DNA from: Chitinophaga sp. Ak27
Lineage (GTDB): Bacteria; Bacteroidota; Bacteroidia; Chitinophagales; Chitinophagaceae
Length of the DNA: 64,000 bases
Reading direction: 5' to 3'
Assembly: GCF_012726295.1 (NCBI RefSeq)
Contig: NZ_JABAOB010000008.1
Location: forward strand, 310,001-374,000
The position numbers and the translations under genes are program-made. The notes beneath the pieces were generated by a model, which was not told where the DNA came from, searched no databases, and was given only the letters and a program-made list of their open reading frames with translations. Position 1 is the first letter of the stretch. Each line of letters opens with the position of its first letter. Below are positions 43,765-52,811 of this stretch, one piece after another.

Positions 43765-44578
43765 ATGAGAGGAAAATGGTATTGGGCATCTTGTCGTGTA
43801 CCTGTTGCTGCTTCACTGCCTTCCGGAATGCAGAGGGCGTAATACCTGCAAATGTTTTAAATACCCGGATAAAATGTGCCTGGTCATAAAATCCATTATC
43901 ATAGGCAATATCCGTCAGCGGCCTGTTGGGATATGCGGCTATCTGTGCTACTGCGGTATTTACCAGCCCGAGGTGCGTATATTTTTTGGGCGCCATTCCC
44001 AGTATGGTATTACAGGTATGGATATATTTTTTGGAAGAAATCAGTTTATCTGAAATGTTGGATTTAATATGCCCTTTTTGCAGCGTGAATGGTGTTTGCA
44101 GGGCCATCACTTCTTCGGGAATTGATTGAGGCCGCGCCTTTTTGAGCAGGAATTTTTCCATGATCAGCAGTTTGTCTGCCGGTGTTAGCGCGGTGTCCAG
44201 CTCCTGTAACAAGGTAAGCGCGGATGCGCCCCAGATATCGGGCAAGGAGAGTGGGCGTTCCTGAAGGGTGGCGGCCGACAGGCCACATAAACGGTACAGC
44301 CCAAAAGGTTTCAACATGATGCCCAGGGCCTTATATTTTCCCTGCGCATGAGTAGTAATGGGCCCTGGCAATACAGCCGATGCCATCCCCTGTTGGTCAT
44401 AACGTAGTTGTTGCTGCGGACCAGTAACGGCAAAATGATCACCGAAATTGATGATCAGTTCCTGGTGTAGAAAAGGGATGGTATAGCAATGCAGTTTAAT
44501 AGCCGGTGCCTCATGATACCAAAGGTAGTCTATGGCTTCTATGAGTTCATTTCGCGGTGTGTGTATGTATGCATCCAT
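43763..44578 (-). CDS. AraC-family transcriptional regulator
   Basis: A 271-residue protein when started at MDAYIHTPRNELIEAIDYLWYHE (ATG at 44578). A start 30 bases further upstream is ruled out if the TATCTTTG box at 44584-44591 is the promoter. The N-terminal sensing domain is of the type found in Bacteroidota AraC proteins with NFGDHF and MLKPFGLYRLCG motifs. The C-terminal HTH is around residues 170-260 (LGMAPKKYTHLGLVNTAVAQIA... DIAYDNGFYDQAHFIRVFKTFAGITPSAFRK). Target genes unknown; its neighbours are a RibD-like reductase and a YihY protein. Confidence 0.88.
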   Translation of the reverse strand: MDAYIHTPRNELIEAIDYLWYHEAPAIKLHCYTIPFLHQELIINFGDHFAVTGPQQQLRYDQQGMASAVLPGPITTHAQGKYKALGIMLKPFGLYRLCGLSAATLQERPLSLPDIWGASALTLLQELDTALTPADKLLIMEKFLLKKARPQSIPEEVMALQTPFTLQKGHIKSNISDKLISSKKYIHTCNTILGMAPKKYTHLGLVNTAVAQIAAYPNRPLTDIAYDNGFYDQAHFIRVFKTFAGITPSAFRKAVKQQQVHDKMPNTIFLS

Positions 44579-44583
44579 CGGGG

Positions 44584-44591
44584 CAAAGATA
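44584..44591 (-). promoter_or_regulatory. -7 element of the AraC gene
   Basis: TATCTTTG on the minus strand matches TAnnTTTG and ends 5 bases before ATG 44578, so the transcript should be leaderless or nearly so. Confidence 0.5.
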
Positions 44592-44655
44592 CGATTTGTC
44601 GATCGCATGGCGAGGGTAGTAAATTAATCAGTAAATTGGGCCTTAATTGCCTGGC

Positions 44656-45582
44656 ATGGAAACCGTTACAAAGGAAAGAATATTACCCCGCTGGCAGCTG
44701 TTGCTGCTGTCTTTCAAGGATGCATATCAATCGCTCCAGGCAAATGATCCGTTGAGGATGGCGGGCGCAACAGCCTTTTTTACCACTTTTGCCTTGCCTG
44801 CTATCCTTATTATCATTATCCAATTACTGCGGGTGATATTCCGGATCCAGCATCCGGGGAAACGGTTGATGGCACAGCTGGAGGGCATGTTTGGCGTGGA
44901 AACAACAGAAGCCATCCTGCAAACGTTGCAGGCATTCCGGAGCATTGCGCAAAACTGGATCATTGCTATTGCAGGATTTCTTTTTTTGCTCTTTGTCGCT
45001 ACCACTTTGTTTAAGATAATAAAAGGTTCGCTTAATGAGTTGTGGCGGGTGCGTCCTTCGCAGAAAGTAGGCTTTGGCCGTATAATGTTATCCCGCCTGA
45101 AAGGGGCGCTGGTGATTGTTTTTGCAGGTATCCTGTTTATCATCGACCTGGTTGCTGAAACAGCCAGGACCTTCCTGGGAAAGTATATAGATGAATATAT
45201 ACCGGCACTGGGCATTTACTACAATAGTGCCCTGAACTATGTGATATCGGTGCTGGTGGTGATGATCTGGTTTTTCCTGGTATTCTATTTTCTGCCCGAT
45301 GGCCGTCCACGTTGGAGAGTAGGTCTCACCGGCGCTTTTGTAACGAGTATTTTATTCAACATAGGCAAAGCGGTATTGAAAGTGATGCTCACATATAGCA
45401 GTATCAATAGTATTTACGGTGCTTCCGCATCAATTGTGCTGTTATTGCTGTTTATGTTTTATTCTTCCCTGATATTTTATTTCGGCGCTTGTTTTACGGA
45501 TGCCTGGGGGGCCCGTACTGCGCGTCCTGTTGTGCCGTTGCATTACGCCAACCGGTATGCGCTGACAGATACGGCTGAATAG
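44656..45582 (+). CDS. YihY/BrkB-family inner-membrane protein
   Basis: A 308-residue protein starting at METVTKERILPRW (ATG at 44656; a TTG 9 bases upstream is less likely). It has about six hydrophobic segments, with the conserved MAGATAFFTTFALPAILIIIIQLL after the N-terminal amphipathic part, then LNELWRVRP and YKFLPDGRPRWR-like (FYFLPDGRPRWRVGLTGAFVTSILF) and SINSIYGASASIVLLLLFMFYSSLIFYFGACFT. The family (PF03631) has no agreed function. It is not RNase BN despite older names. Confidence 0.88.
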   Translation: METVTKERILPRWQLLLLSFKDAYQSLQANDPLRMAGATAFFTTFALPAILIIIIQLLRVIFRIQHPGKRLMAQLEGMFGVETTEAILQTLQAFRSIAQNWIIAIAGFLFLLFVATTLFKIIKGSLNELWRVRPSQKVGFGRIMLSRLKGALVIVFAGILFIIDLVAETARTFLGKYIDEYIPALGIYYNSALNYVISVLVVMIWFFLVFYFLPDGRPRWRVGLTGAFVTSILFNIGKAVLKVMLTYSSINSIYGASASIVLLLLFMFYSSLIFYFGACFTDAWGARTARPVVPLHYANRYALTDTAE

Positions 45583-45613
45583 GCCCCCGGGCGACTGGCA
45601 TAAGAGCTATACA

Positions 45614-45640
45614 GAATTCGCAATTATTAAGCGCGAATTC
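45614..45640. terminator. Possible hairpin after the YihY gene
   Basis: GAATTCGC and GCGAATTC form a perfect 8-bp stem with an 11-base loop, followed by GCAATCCTTTT. The 11-mer GAATTCGCAAT also occurs twice directly (45614-45624 and 45635-45645). It is a weak terminator candidate. Confidence 0.4.
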
Positions 45641-45683
45641 GCAATCCTTTTGATGACTGTTTTTTTTGTATATTTTGTAAGAC

Positions 45684-48146
45684 ATGAACTGCAAGATATA
45701 TTCCACATTACAAGCAGCCTTGTTGCTGGGCGCACTCACCTTATCCGCACAATCTGATGTTACCGTTCGTTTCGATGAACCCGCCAGCCATTTTACGGCC
45801 TCTTCTCCTTTGGGAAATGGGCGTATGGGGGCCATGGTATTTGGTAATACCAACAGGGAGAGAATTGTACTCAATGAAATTTCCATGTGGTCCGGCGGCA
45901 TACAGGACGCCGACAGTAAAGAAGCGGGTCAGTACCTGCACCAGATCCGGCAGTTACTGCTGGAAGGAAAAAATATTGAAGCCCAGAAAATGCTGCAGCA
46001 ATATTTTATCTGCGCTGGTCCCGGCTCTGGTAGCGGTAATGGCGCCAATGTGAAGTTTGGTTGTTATCAAACCCTGGGCGATTTATTTATCCAGTGGAAG
46101 GATACGGTATCCGCAGTGAGTGATTATCAGCGCACACTAAAACTGGACAGCGCAATTAATACCCTTACCTGGAAAAAGGCCGGCGTTACTTATAAAGAAG
46201 AAGTGCTGGTATCCGCGCCGCAGCAGGTGATTGCCATCCGGCTGGTAGCCGATAAGCCCGGGAGCCTGTCTTTCAGCACAGGCTTATATCGCCGGGAACG
46301 TGCCAGCATACGCCTGGTAAATGGTGCACTGGAAATGACCGGCACCCTGAATGGCGGCAACGATGACCCAGGGGTACAATATGCGGCCGTGCTGAAGGTG
46401 ATTTCCAAAGGTGGTACCCGCACGCAAACTAATGAGCAGGTAACGGTCAACGGCGCCGATGAATGTATCCTGCTGGTGGATGCCCATACCAATATGAACT
46501 GGCCTAACGTGGAAAAACCGGGACCGGCGCCGCTGCCGGTTACGGTGAAGGATGTCGCCAAAGCCGCTAGCATGGCGTGGCCTGCGTTGCTGCAGTCGCA
46601 TGTAAAAGATTATTCCGCATTGTTTAACCGTTGCCAGGTAACATTTACTGACAATAGCAACAACGAGGTAAAAGACCTGTCGACCGTAGCCCGCTTACAG
46701 CGCCTGCAACAGAACGAGAAAGACGCCTCCCTGATGTCGTTGTATTTCAACTTTGGCCGCTACCTGTTAATCAGCTCTTCCCGTAAAGGGGGGATGCCTG
46801 CCAATTTACAGGGCCTGTGGGCGGAAGAATACCAGACTCCCTGGAATGGCGATTACCATCTCGATATTAACGTAGAAATGAACTACTGGCCGGCAGAAGT
46901 AACTAACTTGTCGGATTGCCACCAGCCACTGTTTACGCTGACGAAGCAGATGGCCGACTATGGCCGTCGCACGGCACGCCGCTACTACAATGCCAAAGGT
47001 TGGGTAGCGCATGTGATTGCTAACCCCTGGGGCTATACGTCGCCGGGCGAAGGTGCGGGCTGGGGATCTACGGCCAACGGAGGCGCCTGGGTGGCTACCC
47101 ATCTCTGGAAACATTACCAGTACACAAACGACAAACAGTTCCTGAAAGAAGCATACCCGATACTGAAAGGCGTAGGGGAGTTTTACAGGGATGTGCTTAT
47201 TACAGAGCCTTCCCATCACTGGCTGGTAACAGCGCCTTCCAATTCTCCCGAAAATACTTATGTACTGCCAGATGGCCGTACCGGCGAAACCTGTATGGGA
47301 CCTACTATGGACATGCAGATTTGCCGCGATGTGTTGGGAGCCGCAGTAGCGTCGGCCCGCATCCTGCAAACAGATAAGGCTTGGGCCGACAGCCTGCAAC
47401 ACATCGTATCGCGCCTGGCGCCGAACCAGATCAGTCCCACTACGGGAGGCGTACAGGAATGGCTGCAGGACTATAAGGAAGCCGACCCGCACCACCGCCA
47501 CGTATCACCGTTATACGGCCTGTATCCTTACGATGAAATTACGCCCTGGGATACGCCGGAAATGGCGGCCGCAGCGAAAAGAACATTGCAAACAAGAGGC
47601 GACGCCGGAACCGGGTGGTCCCGCGCCTGGAAAGTGGCCTTCTGGGCCCGCCTCGGCGATGGGAATCATGCCTATAAAATGCTGAAAGAGCTATGGGCGC
47701 CCGCCGCTGCCGGTAGCGAAATAAAAATGAATTCCGGCGCAGGCACCTATGCTAACCTGTTTTGTGCCCACCCGCCTTTCCAGATAGATGGTAATTTTGG
47801 CGCCACTGCAGGTATCGCAGAAATGCTGCTGCAAAGCCATGGTGTGCATAACATTATCCGCTTCCTGCCAGCACTGCCGTCAGATGAACAGTTTGCCGCC
47901 GGTAAAGTGAAAGGCCTGAAAGCCGTGAATGGTTTTGTGGTGGATTTTACCTGGCAACACCAACAGGTACAATCGGTTAATGTGTTTTCCGGTACCGGCG
48001 CACCTTGCCGGTTATTACTGCCCGCATCGGCAGTGGTAAAGGATCGTAGCGGTGCTGTAGTGCCTCATCAGTACAAAGACGGTGTGCTGTATTTTAACAC
48101 AACAAAAGGAATGAGCTACGGGATTAGCATAAAGCAGAGCGCATAA
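45684..48146 (+). CDS. GH95 family glycoside hydrolase (alpha-L-fucosidase/galactosidase type)
   Basis: An 820-residue secreted protein with a signal peptide (MNCKIYSTLQAALLLGALTLSAQ). The N-terminal GH95 domain has the hallmark RFDEPASHFTASSPLGNGRMGAMVFGNTNRERIVLNEISMWSGG. The (alpha/alpha)6 catalytic part contains DYHLDINVEMNYWPAEVTNL, LVTAPSNSPENTY (likely acid) and FQIDGNFGATAGIAEMLLQS. It would remove terminal alpha-L-fucose or alpha-L-galactose from plant glycans such as xyloglucan or RG-I/RG-II side chains. It is followed by a palindromic repeat that writes its last residues SIKQSA and stop, then by rpiA and, convergently, GH78. Confidence 0.9.
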   Translation: MNCKIYSTLQAALLLGALTLSAQSDVTVRFDEPASHFTASSPLGNGRMGAMVFGNTNRERIVLNEISMWSGGIQDADSKEAGQYLHQIRQLLLEGKNIEAQKMLQQYFICAGPGSGSGNGANVKFGCYQTLGDLFIQWKDTVSAVSDYQRTLKLDSAINTLTWKKAGVTYKEEVLVSAPQQVIAIRLVADKPGSLSFSTGLYRRERASIRLVNGALEMTGTLNGGNDDPGVQYAAVLKVISKGGTRTQTNEQVTVNGADECILLVDAHTNMNWPNVEKPGPAPLPVTVKDVAKAASMAWPALLQSHVKDYSALFNRCQVTFTDNSNNEVKDLSTVARLQRLQQNEKDASLMSLYFNFGRYLLISSSRKGGMPANLQGLWAEEYQTPWNGDYHLDINVEMNYWPAEVTNLSDCHQPLFTLTKQMADYGRRTARRYYNAKGWVAHVIANPWGYTSPGEGAGWGSTANGGAWVATHLWKHYQYTNDKQFLKEAYPILKGVGEFYRDVLITEPSHHWLVTAPSNSPENTYVLPDGRTGETCMGPTMDMQICRDVLGAAVASARILQTDKAWADSLQHIVSRLAPNQISPTTGGVQEWLQDYKEADPHHRHVSPLYGLYPYDEITPWDTPEMAAAAKRTLQTRGDAGTGWSRAWKVAFWARLGDGNHAYKMLKELWAPAAAGSEIKMNSGAGTYANLFCAHPPFQIDGNFGATAGIAEMLLQSHGVHNIIRFLPALPSDEQFAAGKVKGLKAVNGFVVDFTWQHQQVQSVNVFSGTGAPCRLLLPASAVVKDRSGAVVPHQYKDGVLYFNTTKGMSYGISIKQSA

Positions 48147-48215
48147 AGCGAAAAGGTATTTTAACGAATGATTAAAACGTATATTTAAGCATTCGTTAAA
48201 ATAGCTTTTTGCTTT
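48145..48215. repeat. AAAGC-heptad palindrome, copy 4 (terminator)
   Basis: Arms 48145-48170 and 48190-48215 form a 26-bp inverted repeat with two mismatches, a 19-base loop and a T-tract (AGCTTTTTGCTTT). It is the only copy between co-directional genes (GH95 and rpiA). Its left side includes the GH95 stop codon. Confidence 0.85.
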
Positions 48216-48236
48216 AAGCCTTCAGCTTTAAAAAAT

Positions 48237-48938
48237 ATGGAAGACCTGAAACAAGTGGCTGCCAGGGCAGCATTAGATTTTATAAAACCCGGGCAGGTAA
48301 TAGGTATAGGTGCAGGTAGCACCATGGCGCACCTGGTAAATTACCTGAAAGAAGACACCACCCTGTGGAAGCATATTACTACGGTTACTTCGTCCTTTAA
48401 TACCCGGCAGCTCCTGCTGGAAAATGGTTTTGCGGTAAAACCAATTAATGAGGTATCCCGACTGGATATTTACTTTGATGGCTGTGATCAGTTTGACCAG
48501 CATCTCAACGCCTTGAAAAGTGGCGGTGGTATACATACCCATGAAAAGTTGTTGGCAGCCATGGCGGATAAGTTTATCCTGGTAGGAGACGGCAGCAAAT
48601 ACGTAGCCCAGCTGTATACTACATTCCCGGTAGTGATAGAACTGATACCGGAATCCCTGCCATTTGTGACGCAGCGGATACGTGATTTGTTTTCACTGGC
48701 CAACCCGGTGCTCCGCCTTAGTAATAAAAAAGATGGCGCCGTGATTACAGAAAACGGTAACCTGCTCATTGATATCTGGTTCCGTTCTTTCCCGCCATTA
48801 GATAGCCTAAACCAGCGTTTAAAAGACATTCCTGGTATACTCGAAACATCCCTTTTTTACCAGATGGCCCATGTTGCCGTCATAGCGGGAAAGAATGGAG
48901 TGGACATTATCCGCAGGGATCCCACTTACTTAATCTGA
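48237..48938 (+). CDS. rpiA: Ribose-5-phosphate isomerase A, divergent
   Basis: A 233-residue protein aligned with RpiA over its full length: GIGAGSTMAHLVNYL (family GxGTGST), DIYFDGCDQFDQHLNALKSGGGIHTHEKLLA (family DGADEVDxxLxxIKGGGGALxxEK) and DKFILVGDGSKYV. The catalytic Asp of the DG-D motif, the Lys and the Glu of HEK are kept, but several normally invariant positions differ (A to C, E to Q, G to S). It interconverts ribose 5-phosphate and ribulose 5-phosphate; a related aldose-phosphate substrate is possible. It lies between GH95 and GH78 and overlaps the latter by 13 bases tail to tail. Confidence 0.8.
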   Translation: MEDLKQVAARAALDFIKPGQVIGIGAGSTMAHLVNYLKEDTTLWKHITTVTSSFNTRQLLLENGFAVKPINEVSRLDIYFDGCDQFDQHLNALKSGGGIHTHEKLLAAMADKFILVGDGSKYVAQLYTTFPVVIELIPESLPFVTQRIRDLFSLANPVLRLSNKKDGAVITENGNLLIDIWFRSFPPLDSLNQRLKDIPGILETSLFYQMAHVAVIAGKNGVDIIRRDPTYLI

Positions 48939-51616
48939 AACTCCCAGGTGCCTGCACCTACCTGGCAGCGCGCTCCTTTAGGAGTAGTTACGGTGCTTAC
49001 CAGCTTGTTTTGCTGATATATTTTTTGTTGGGGAGAGAGATGAAAGAATATGTCTCCATGGCTGTTGGCAGGTATAGTAACGGTATAGCTAATCACCTTC
49101 CCATTTCTTTTCCAGCTGGAAACAATGCGGCCATAGGGACTTTCATGGCTGGCTTCAAAATGATCCAGTCCATCTACAAACTGCGGCGATAGCAGGATGT
49201 TCCTGAATCCGGGTGCTGTTTCGTCTGGTTTAATGCCGGCAATACCTTTATACAACCAGGCGCCAATTTCTCCAAACATGATATGGTTGCGCGACAGGTC
49301 GGATGCCGCGTGTATGTCCCAGTTTTCGTATAGGGTGGTAGCGCCGTTCATGATCCACCATCCCCAGGAAGGAAAGGTGCGTTGTGCAGCCAGCTTATAG
49401 GCCACATCGGCATAGCCGTTTTCACTGAGTGCATTCAGGATGCTTTTGGTGCCCAGCAGGCCTACATCGAGGTGAAAGTGATCATCGGCTACACGTTGCG
49501 CTAATTGCGCGGCCACCTTGCTTTTCATGGCGTCAGGCACTAGTCCCCAGTAAAGCGCGGCGCTTTGCTCTGTTTGTACGCCATCGCCGTAAATGCCGGT
49601 ATCGGTGTGCAGATATTTGCCGTTAAAAGCAGATTTTATTTTATCAGCCAAAGCCTGGTAGCGGGTGTAGTCGGCTGTTTTGCCAAAGAGTTTGGCGGCC
49701 TTGGCAAGTATTAGCGCATCAGCATAATAGTAGGCGGTGGAAGTAAATTCCACAGGCGTTTTTGACTTTACGGGCACCCAGTCGCCCAATCCCCAAGTGG
49801 TGAGGCCGGAGGGACTGATATCGGTGATATGATCTACATAACGGCGCATCGATTCATAGGAGGCCGACAGCAGCGTAGTATCGCCATAAAAAAGATAGAT
49901 ATTCCATGGAATAATGGCGATGGTGCTGGTCCAGTCGGGACCGTTACCCCATTCGTAACCCCAGCCGCCGGTGGGAACGATAGAAGGCAGCACGCCGTTG
50001 GGTTGTTGTTCATCGCGGTGGTCGGCCAGCCATTTTTCATAGATGGTAATGCCGTCGAAGTTATAGAGACCGGTTTCTATGGCAATTTGTGCGTCGCCGG
50101 TCCAGCCATTTTTTTCCCGTTGCGGGCAATCGGTCGGATAGCCGAATAAGTTAGAGAGATAGGCGTTATTAGTGGCCCACCACAATTTATTGATCATGGT
50201 ATCGCTGCCATTTACCCGGCCTGCTGGCGGTACATCACTGTGCATGAAGTAACCGGTAACGCTTTCTTTGGTCAGTTTTACCGGCTGGCTGCTGCTCACT
50301 TCCACATATTGAAATCCTTTGTAGTTGAAATGCGGCATAAAGGTTTCTTCGCCTTTACCATTCAGTGTATAGATATCTGTTTGAAAAGGATCGGTATTAT
50401 CGGTAGGGCGGTAATGTACGACGATGTTGGAGAGATCGACGAATCCATTTTTATCCAGTTGTTCGCCGTGTTTCAGCTTGAGTACCGTACCTGGTGCGCC
50501 GCTTACGCGTATCTTACTCACGCCAGCAATATTCCTGCCCAGGTCAAATACCCAAGTACTGTCGTTCATTTGCTGCATGCTGGCGGCCGGAATCTCCTCT
50601 ACGTTGGTAATGGGATAGAGTTGCTGCGACACAATGTTTTTGGATGGCGCTGCCCGGAAGATCACGTCGTGCCATTGCTGGTCGTTGAACGAGGGTGTGT
50701 TCCATCCCGCTTGTTCGAGGCGGGCATCATAATGTTCGGCAGTATAAATGCTATTGAATACGATGGGGCCGGTGGCTGTTTTCCAGTCCTTGCCTGTGGC
50801 GATAGTAGCGGTGGTGCCATCGGTATAGGTAATGCGCAAATCCATGCAGAAAGTGGGCCTTCCGCGCCAGGGGGCTTCATGGAAGTTCCATACGGCAGTG
50901 GACTGGTGATTATACCATCCGTTGCCCAGCGTTACGCCGATGGCATTTTGCCCCGGTTGCAGGAGAGAGGTGACGTCGTAGGTTACGTAGAGTGTGCGGC
51001 GGTCGAAGCGGGTGTACATAGGATCGAGGCGGTGGTTGCCAGCCTTTTGCCCGTTGATGTACAGTTCGTACAGTCCTGCTACAGCGATGTAGGCCCTGGC
51101 CGATTGAATCGTTTTACTGGCCGTAAAAACTTTCCGGAAGTTGGGTGCCGGCTTGGTATGTATGTTACTGCCATCGCTGATCCAGGCGCCTTTCCAGTTG
51201 CTGCTGCTGATCATGCCGGTTTCAAACCAGGAGCGCGCGGCGGGCGATTTCTTTCCGTCTTTGTCCCACACTTCCACGCTCCAGTAGTAGCGGGTAAATG
51301 GCTGCAGGGCAGGTCCGGCATAAGCGGTTAGTATATCGGCTTTATTCATTTTACCGGAAGTCCAGATGGGATGTGCATCAAGGGCGGCGGAGTCGGTGCT
51401 CACTTTTACCAGGTAAGCAGTTTGTTGCGCTTCCATGCGGCTATCGGACAGTTGCCACGACAGGCGGGGATGTGCGGCATCTATACCGAGCGGCGTAAAC
51501 AGGTGTTCGCATTGCAACCGGGTGGCAATGCAGGGTGGCTGCGGGTTGGCGGCCGCTATCGAAAATGATAGTACAGCAATAAGTATTCTTAAGGAGTGCC
51601 TGAGTGTGGAATGCAT
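48926..51616 (-). CDS. GH78 family alpha-L-rhamnosidase
   Basis: An 896-residue secreted protein with a signal peptide (MHSTLRHSLRILIAVLSFSIAAA). Order: an N-terminal fibronectin-like domain (about 30-130), Bac_rhamnosid_N (about 160-330, with GLYELYINGQKAGNHRLDPMYTRFD), a concanavalin-like part (about 335-440), the (alpha/alpha)6 catalytic domain (about 450-800) and a C-terminal beta domain. Likely catalytic residues lie in CPQREKNGWTGDAQIAIETG and in GATTLYENWD. It cleaves terminal alpha-L-rhamnose from pectic RG-I or glycosides. It diverges from the TetR gene. Confidence 0.92.
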   Translation of the reverse strand: MHSTLRHSLRILIAVLSFSIAAANPQPPCIATRLQCEHLFTPLGIDAAHPRLSWQLSDSRMEAQQTAYLVKVSTDSAALDAHPIWTSGKMNKADILTAYAGPALQPFTRYYWSVEVWDKDGKKSPAARSWFETGMISSSNWKGAWISDGSNIHTKPAPNFRKVFTASKTIQSARAYIAVAGLYELYINGQKAGNHRLDPMYTRFDRRTLYVTYDVTSLLQPGQNAIGVTLGNGWYNHQSTAVWNFHEAPWRGRPTFCMDLRITYTDGTTATIATGKDWKTATGPIVFNSIYTAEHYDARLEQAGWNTPSFNDQQWHDVIFRAAPSKNIVSQQLYPITNVEEIPAASMQQMNDSTWVFDLGRNIAGVSKIRVSGAPGTVLKLKHGEQLDKNGFVDLSNIVVHYRPTDNTDPFQTDIYTLNGKGEETFMPHFNYKGFQYVEVSSSQPVKLTKESVTGYFMHSDVPPAGRVNGSDTMINKLWWATNNAYLSNLFGYPTDCPQREKNGWTGDAQIAIETGLYNFDGITIYEKWLADHRDEQQPNGVLPSIVPTGGWGYEWGNGPDWTSTIAIIPWNIYLFYGDTTLLSASYESMRRYVDHITDISPSGLTTWGLGDWVPVKSKTPVEFTSTAYYYADALILAKAAKLFGKTADYTRYQALADKIKSAFNGKYLHTDTGIYGDGVQTEQSAALYWGLVPDAMKSKVAAQLAQRVADDHFHLDVGLLGTKSILNALSENGYADVAYKLAAQRTFPSWGWWIMNGATTLYENWDIHAASDLSRNHIMFGEIGAWLYKGIAGIKPDETAPGFRNILLSPQFVDGLDHFEASHESPYGRIVSSWKRNGKVISYTVTIPANSHGDIFFHLSPQQKIYQQNKLVSTVTTPKGARCQVGAGTWEFQIK

Positions 51617-51691
51617 GTGCTACGATAATTTAATTCATCTGATGACCAACAAGATAGCATATGATGCTCTTTTTTTTAAAATTTATATGAA

Positions 51692-51713
51692 AGATAGATC
51701 GATCTGTCTATTT
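51692..51713. promoter_or_regulatory. TetR operator, copy 1
   Basis: AGATAGATCGATCTGTCT (51692-51709) is a near-perfect palindrome with one mismatch per half. The 22 bases 51692-51713 are the exact reverse complement of 52321-52342. It lies just upstream of the -7 box of the TetR gene. Confidence 0.75.
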
Positions 51714-51719
51714 TTTTCC

Positions 51720-51727
51720 TATCTTTG
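51720..51727 (+). promoter_or_regulatory. -7 element of the TetR gene
   Basis: TATCTTTG matches TAnnTTTG and ends 4 bases before the ATG at 51732, predicting a leaderless mRNA. The operator ends 6 bases upstream, so autorepression is expected. Confidence 0.55.
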
Positions 51728-51731
51728 TAAT

Positions 51732-52274
51732 ATGAATAAGAAGATAAGCGATCCAAAGCAACGTTTATTGGAAACTGCCAGCGGGTTATTTTACCGGCAG
51801 GGCTATCATGCTACAGGCATTAACCAGGTGATAGCAGAGGCGGGGGTAGCCAGGGCCAGTTTATACCTGCACTACGAATCGAAAGAATCATTGTTGCTGG
51901 CTTTCCTGCAGCAGCGCCATACCGACTGGATGGAAGGATTGAAAACGTTTACCGGAAAAGCATCTAAGCCGCGGGAAAAGATACTGGCAGCATTCGATTA
52001 CCTGCTGGACAATAATGAGCGGGAAGACTTTAGGGGATGTGCTTTTCTGAATATATTATCAGAAACGACCGGCCAGGATACCGCCATATTACGTGTTATC
52101 CAGGATCATAAGAAAGATGTGCGTGCTTTCCTGGCCGATATTCTTACCAAAGAAAAACAGCTGGTGCAGGATCATGTGTACCTGTTGTTCGAATCCGCTA
52201 TTGTGGAAAGTCAGCTATACCGGAACCAGTGGCCGGTACAGGAGGCGAAGAAAATGGTGAGCGGGTTATTGTAA
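51732..52274 (+). CDS. TetR/AcrR-family transcriptional regulator
   Basis: A 180-residue protein starting MNKKISDPKQRLLETASGLF. Longer in-frame reading upstream crosses the promoter and the GH78 start and is not real. The HTH is at about 25-50 (ATGINQVIAEAGVARASLYLHYESKESLLLAFL); the C-terminal ligand domain has GCAFLNILSET. The closest known type is the YcdC/AcrR-like group that controls an adjacent detoxification gene. The same operator precedes this gene and the downstream NTF2-like gene, so it should regulate both. A terminator hairpin separates the two. Confidence 0.9.
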   Translation: MNKKISDPKQRLLETASGLFYRQGYHATGINQVIAEAGVARASLYLHYESKESLLLAFLQQRHTDWMEGLKTFTGKASKPREKILAAFDYLLDNNEREDFRGCAFLNILSETTGQDTAILRVIQDHKKDVRAFLADILTKEKQLVQDHVYLLFESAIVESQLYRNQWPVQEAKKMVSGLL

Positions 52275-52286
52275 GTCGCTACCGGC

Positions 52287-52311
52287 AAAAGATGCGCAGC
52301 ATCTTTTTTTT
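52287..52311 (+). terminator. Intrinsic terminator of the TetR gene
   Basis: AAAAGATGC-GCA-GCATCTTTT followed by further T residues, 12 bases after the stop codon. It separates the TetR transcript from the NTF2-like gene, which has its own operator-promoter. Confidence 0.75.
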
Positions 52312-52320
52312 AAACTATAT

Positions 52321-52342
52321 AAATAGACAGATCGATCTATCT
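52321..52342. promoter_or_regulatory. TetR operator, copy 2
   Basis: The 22 bases are the exact reverse complement of operator copy 1 (51692-51713) and carry the core AGACAGATCGATCTATCT. It is followed by an imperfect -7 box, TGTATTTG (52342-52349), and lies about 29-50 bases upstream of the NTF2-like start codon. Confidence 0.75.
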
Positions 52343-52370
52343 GTATTTGATCACAAAAAAAATATACATT

Positions 52371-52796
52371 ATGGAAAAGAGATTTCCTTTGCCTCCGTTC
52401 ACGGAAGAAACTGCCCGTCAGAAAGTACAAATGGCCGAAGATGCCTGGAACAGTAAAGACCCGCAACGAGTATCGCTGGCCTACTCTGTTGATACCGAAT
52501 GGCGTAACCGCGATCAGTTTGTCCGCGGCCGGGAAGAAGTGGTACAATTCCTCTCAAAGAAGTGGGAACGGGAGCTCGACTACCGCCTGAAAAAGCAACT
52601 CTGGAGTTTTACGGGCAACCGCATTGCGGTAAGCTTTGAGTACGAATGGCATAACCAGGCCGGGCACTGGTTCCGGTCGTACGGCAACGAATTATGGGAA
52701 TTTGATGAGAACGGACTGATGCAGCGCAGACTGGCTTCTATTAATGATGTGGCGATTAATAGCAGTGAACGTCGACTGGCCGGAAAAGAAAGCTGA
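52371..52796 (+). CDS. NTF2-like (DUF1348/SnoaL-fold) protein
   Basis: A 141-residue soluble protein starting [20 protein letters not shown] (ATG at 52371; a TTG reading further upstream lies in the promoter). The pattern [29 protein letters not shown]...[41 protein letters not shown] is the DUF1348 nuclear-transport-factor-2-like family, one of the commonest targets of small TetR repressors. It probably binds or isomerises a small hydrophobic compound. The shared operator makes it the likely regulated target of the TetR gene just before it. Confidence 0.88.
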   Translation: MEKRFPLPPFTEETARQKVQMAEDAWNSKDPQRVSLAYSVDTEWRNRDQFVRGREEVVQFLSKKWERELDYRLKKQLWSFTGNRIAVSFEYEWHNQAGHWFRSYGNELWEFDENGLMQRRLASINDVAINSSERRLAGKES

Positions 52797-52811
52797 CCTT
52801 CCTATGCCCCT

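Noticed and set aside
50240-51331. 363-codon open frame antisense to the GH78 gene
   Set aside because: Opposite strand of a clear alpha-L-rhamnosidase; low-complexity translation, no start context, no conserved motif.
51435-51731. 99-codon N-terminal extension of the TetR gene
   Set aside because: It would run through the GH78 start, the operator and the -7 box; the TetR family start at 51732 fits exactly.
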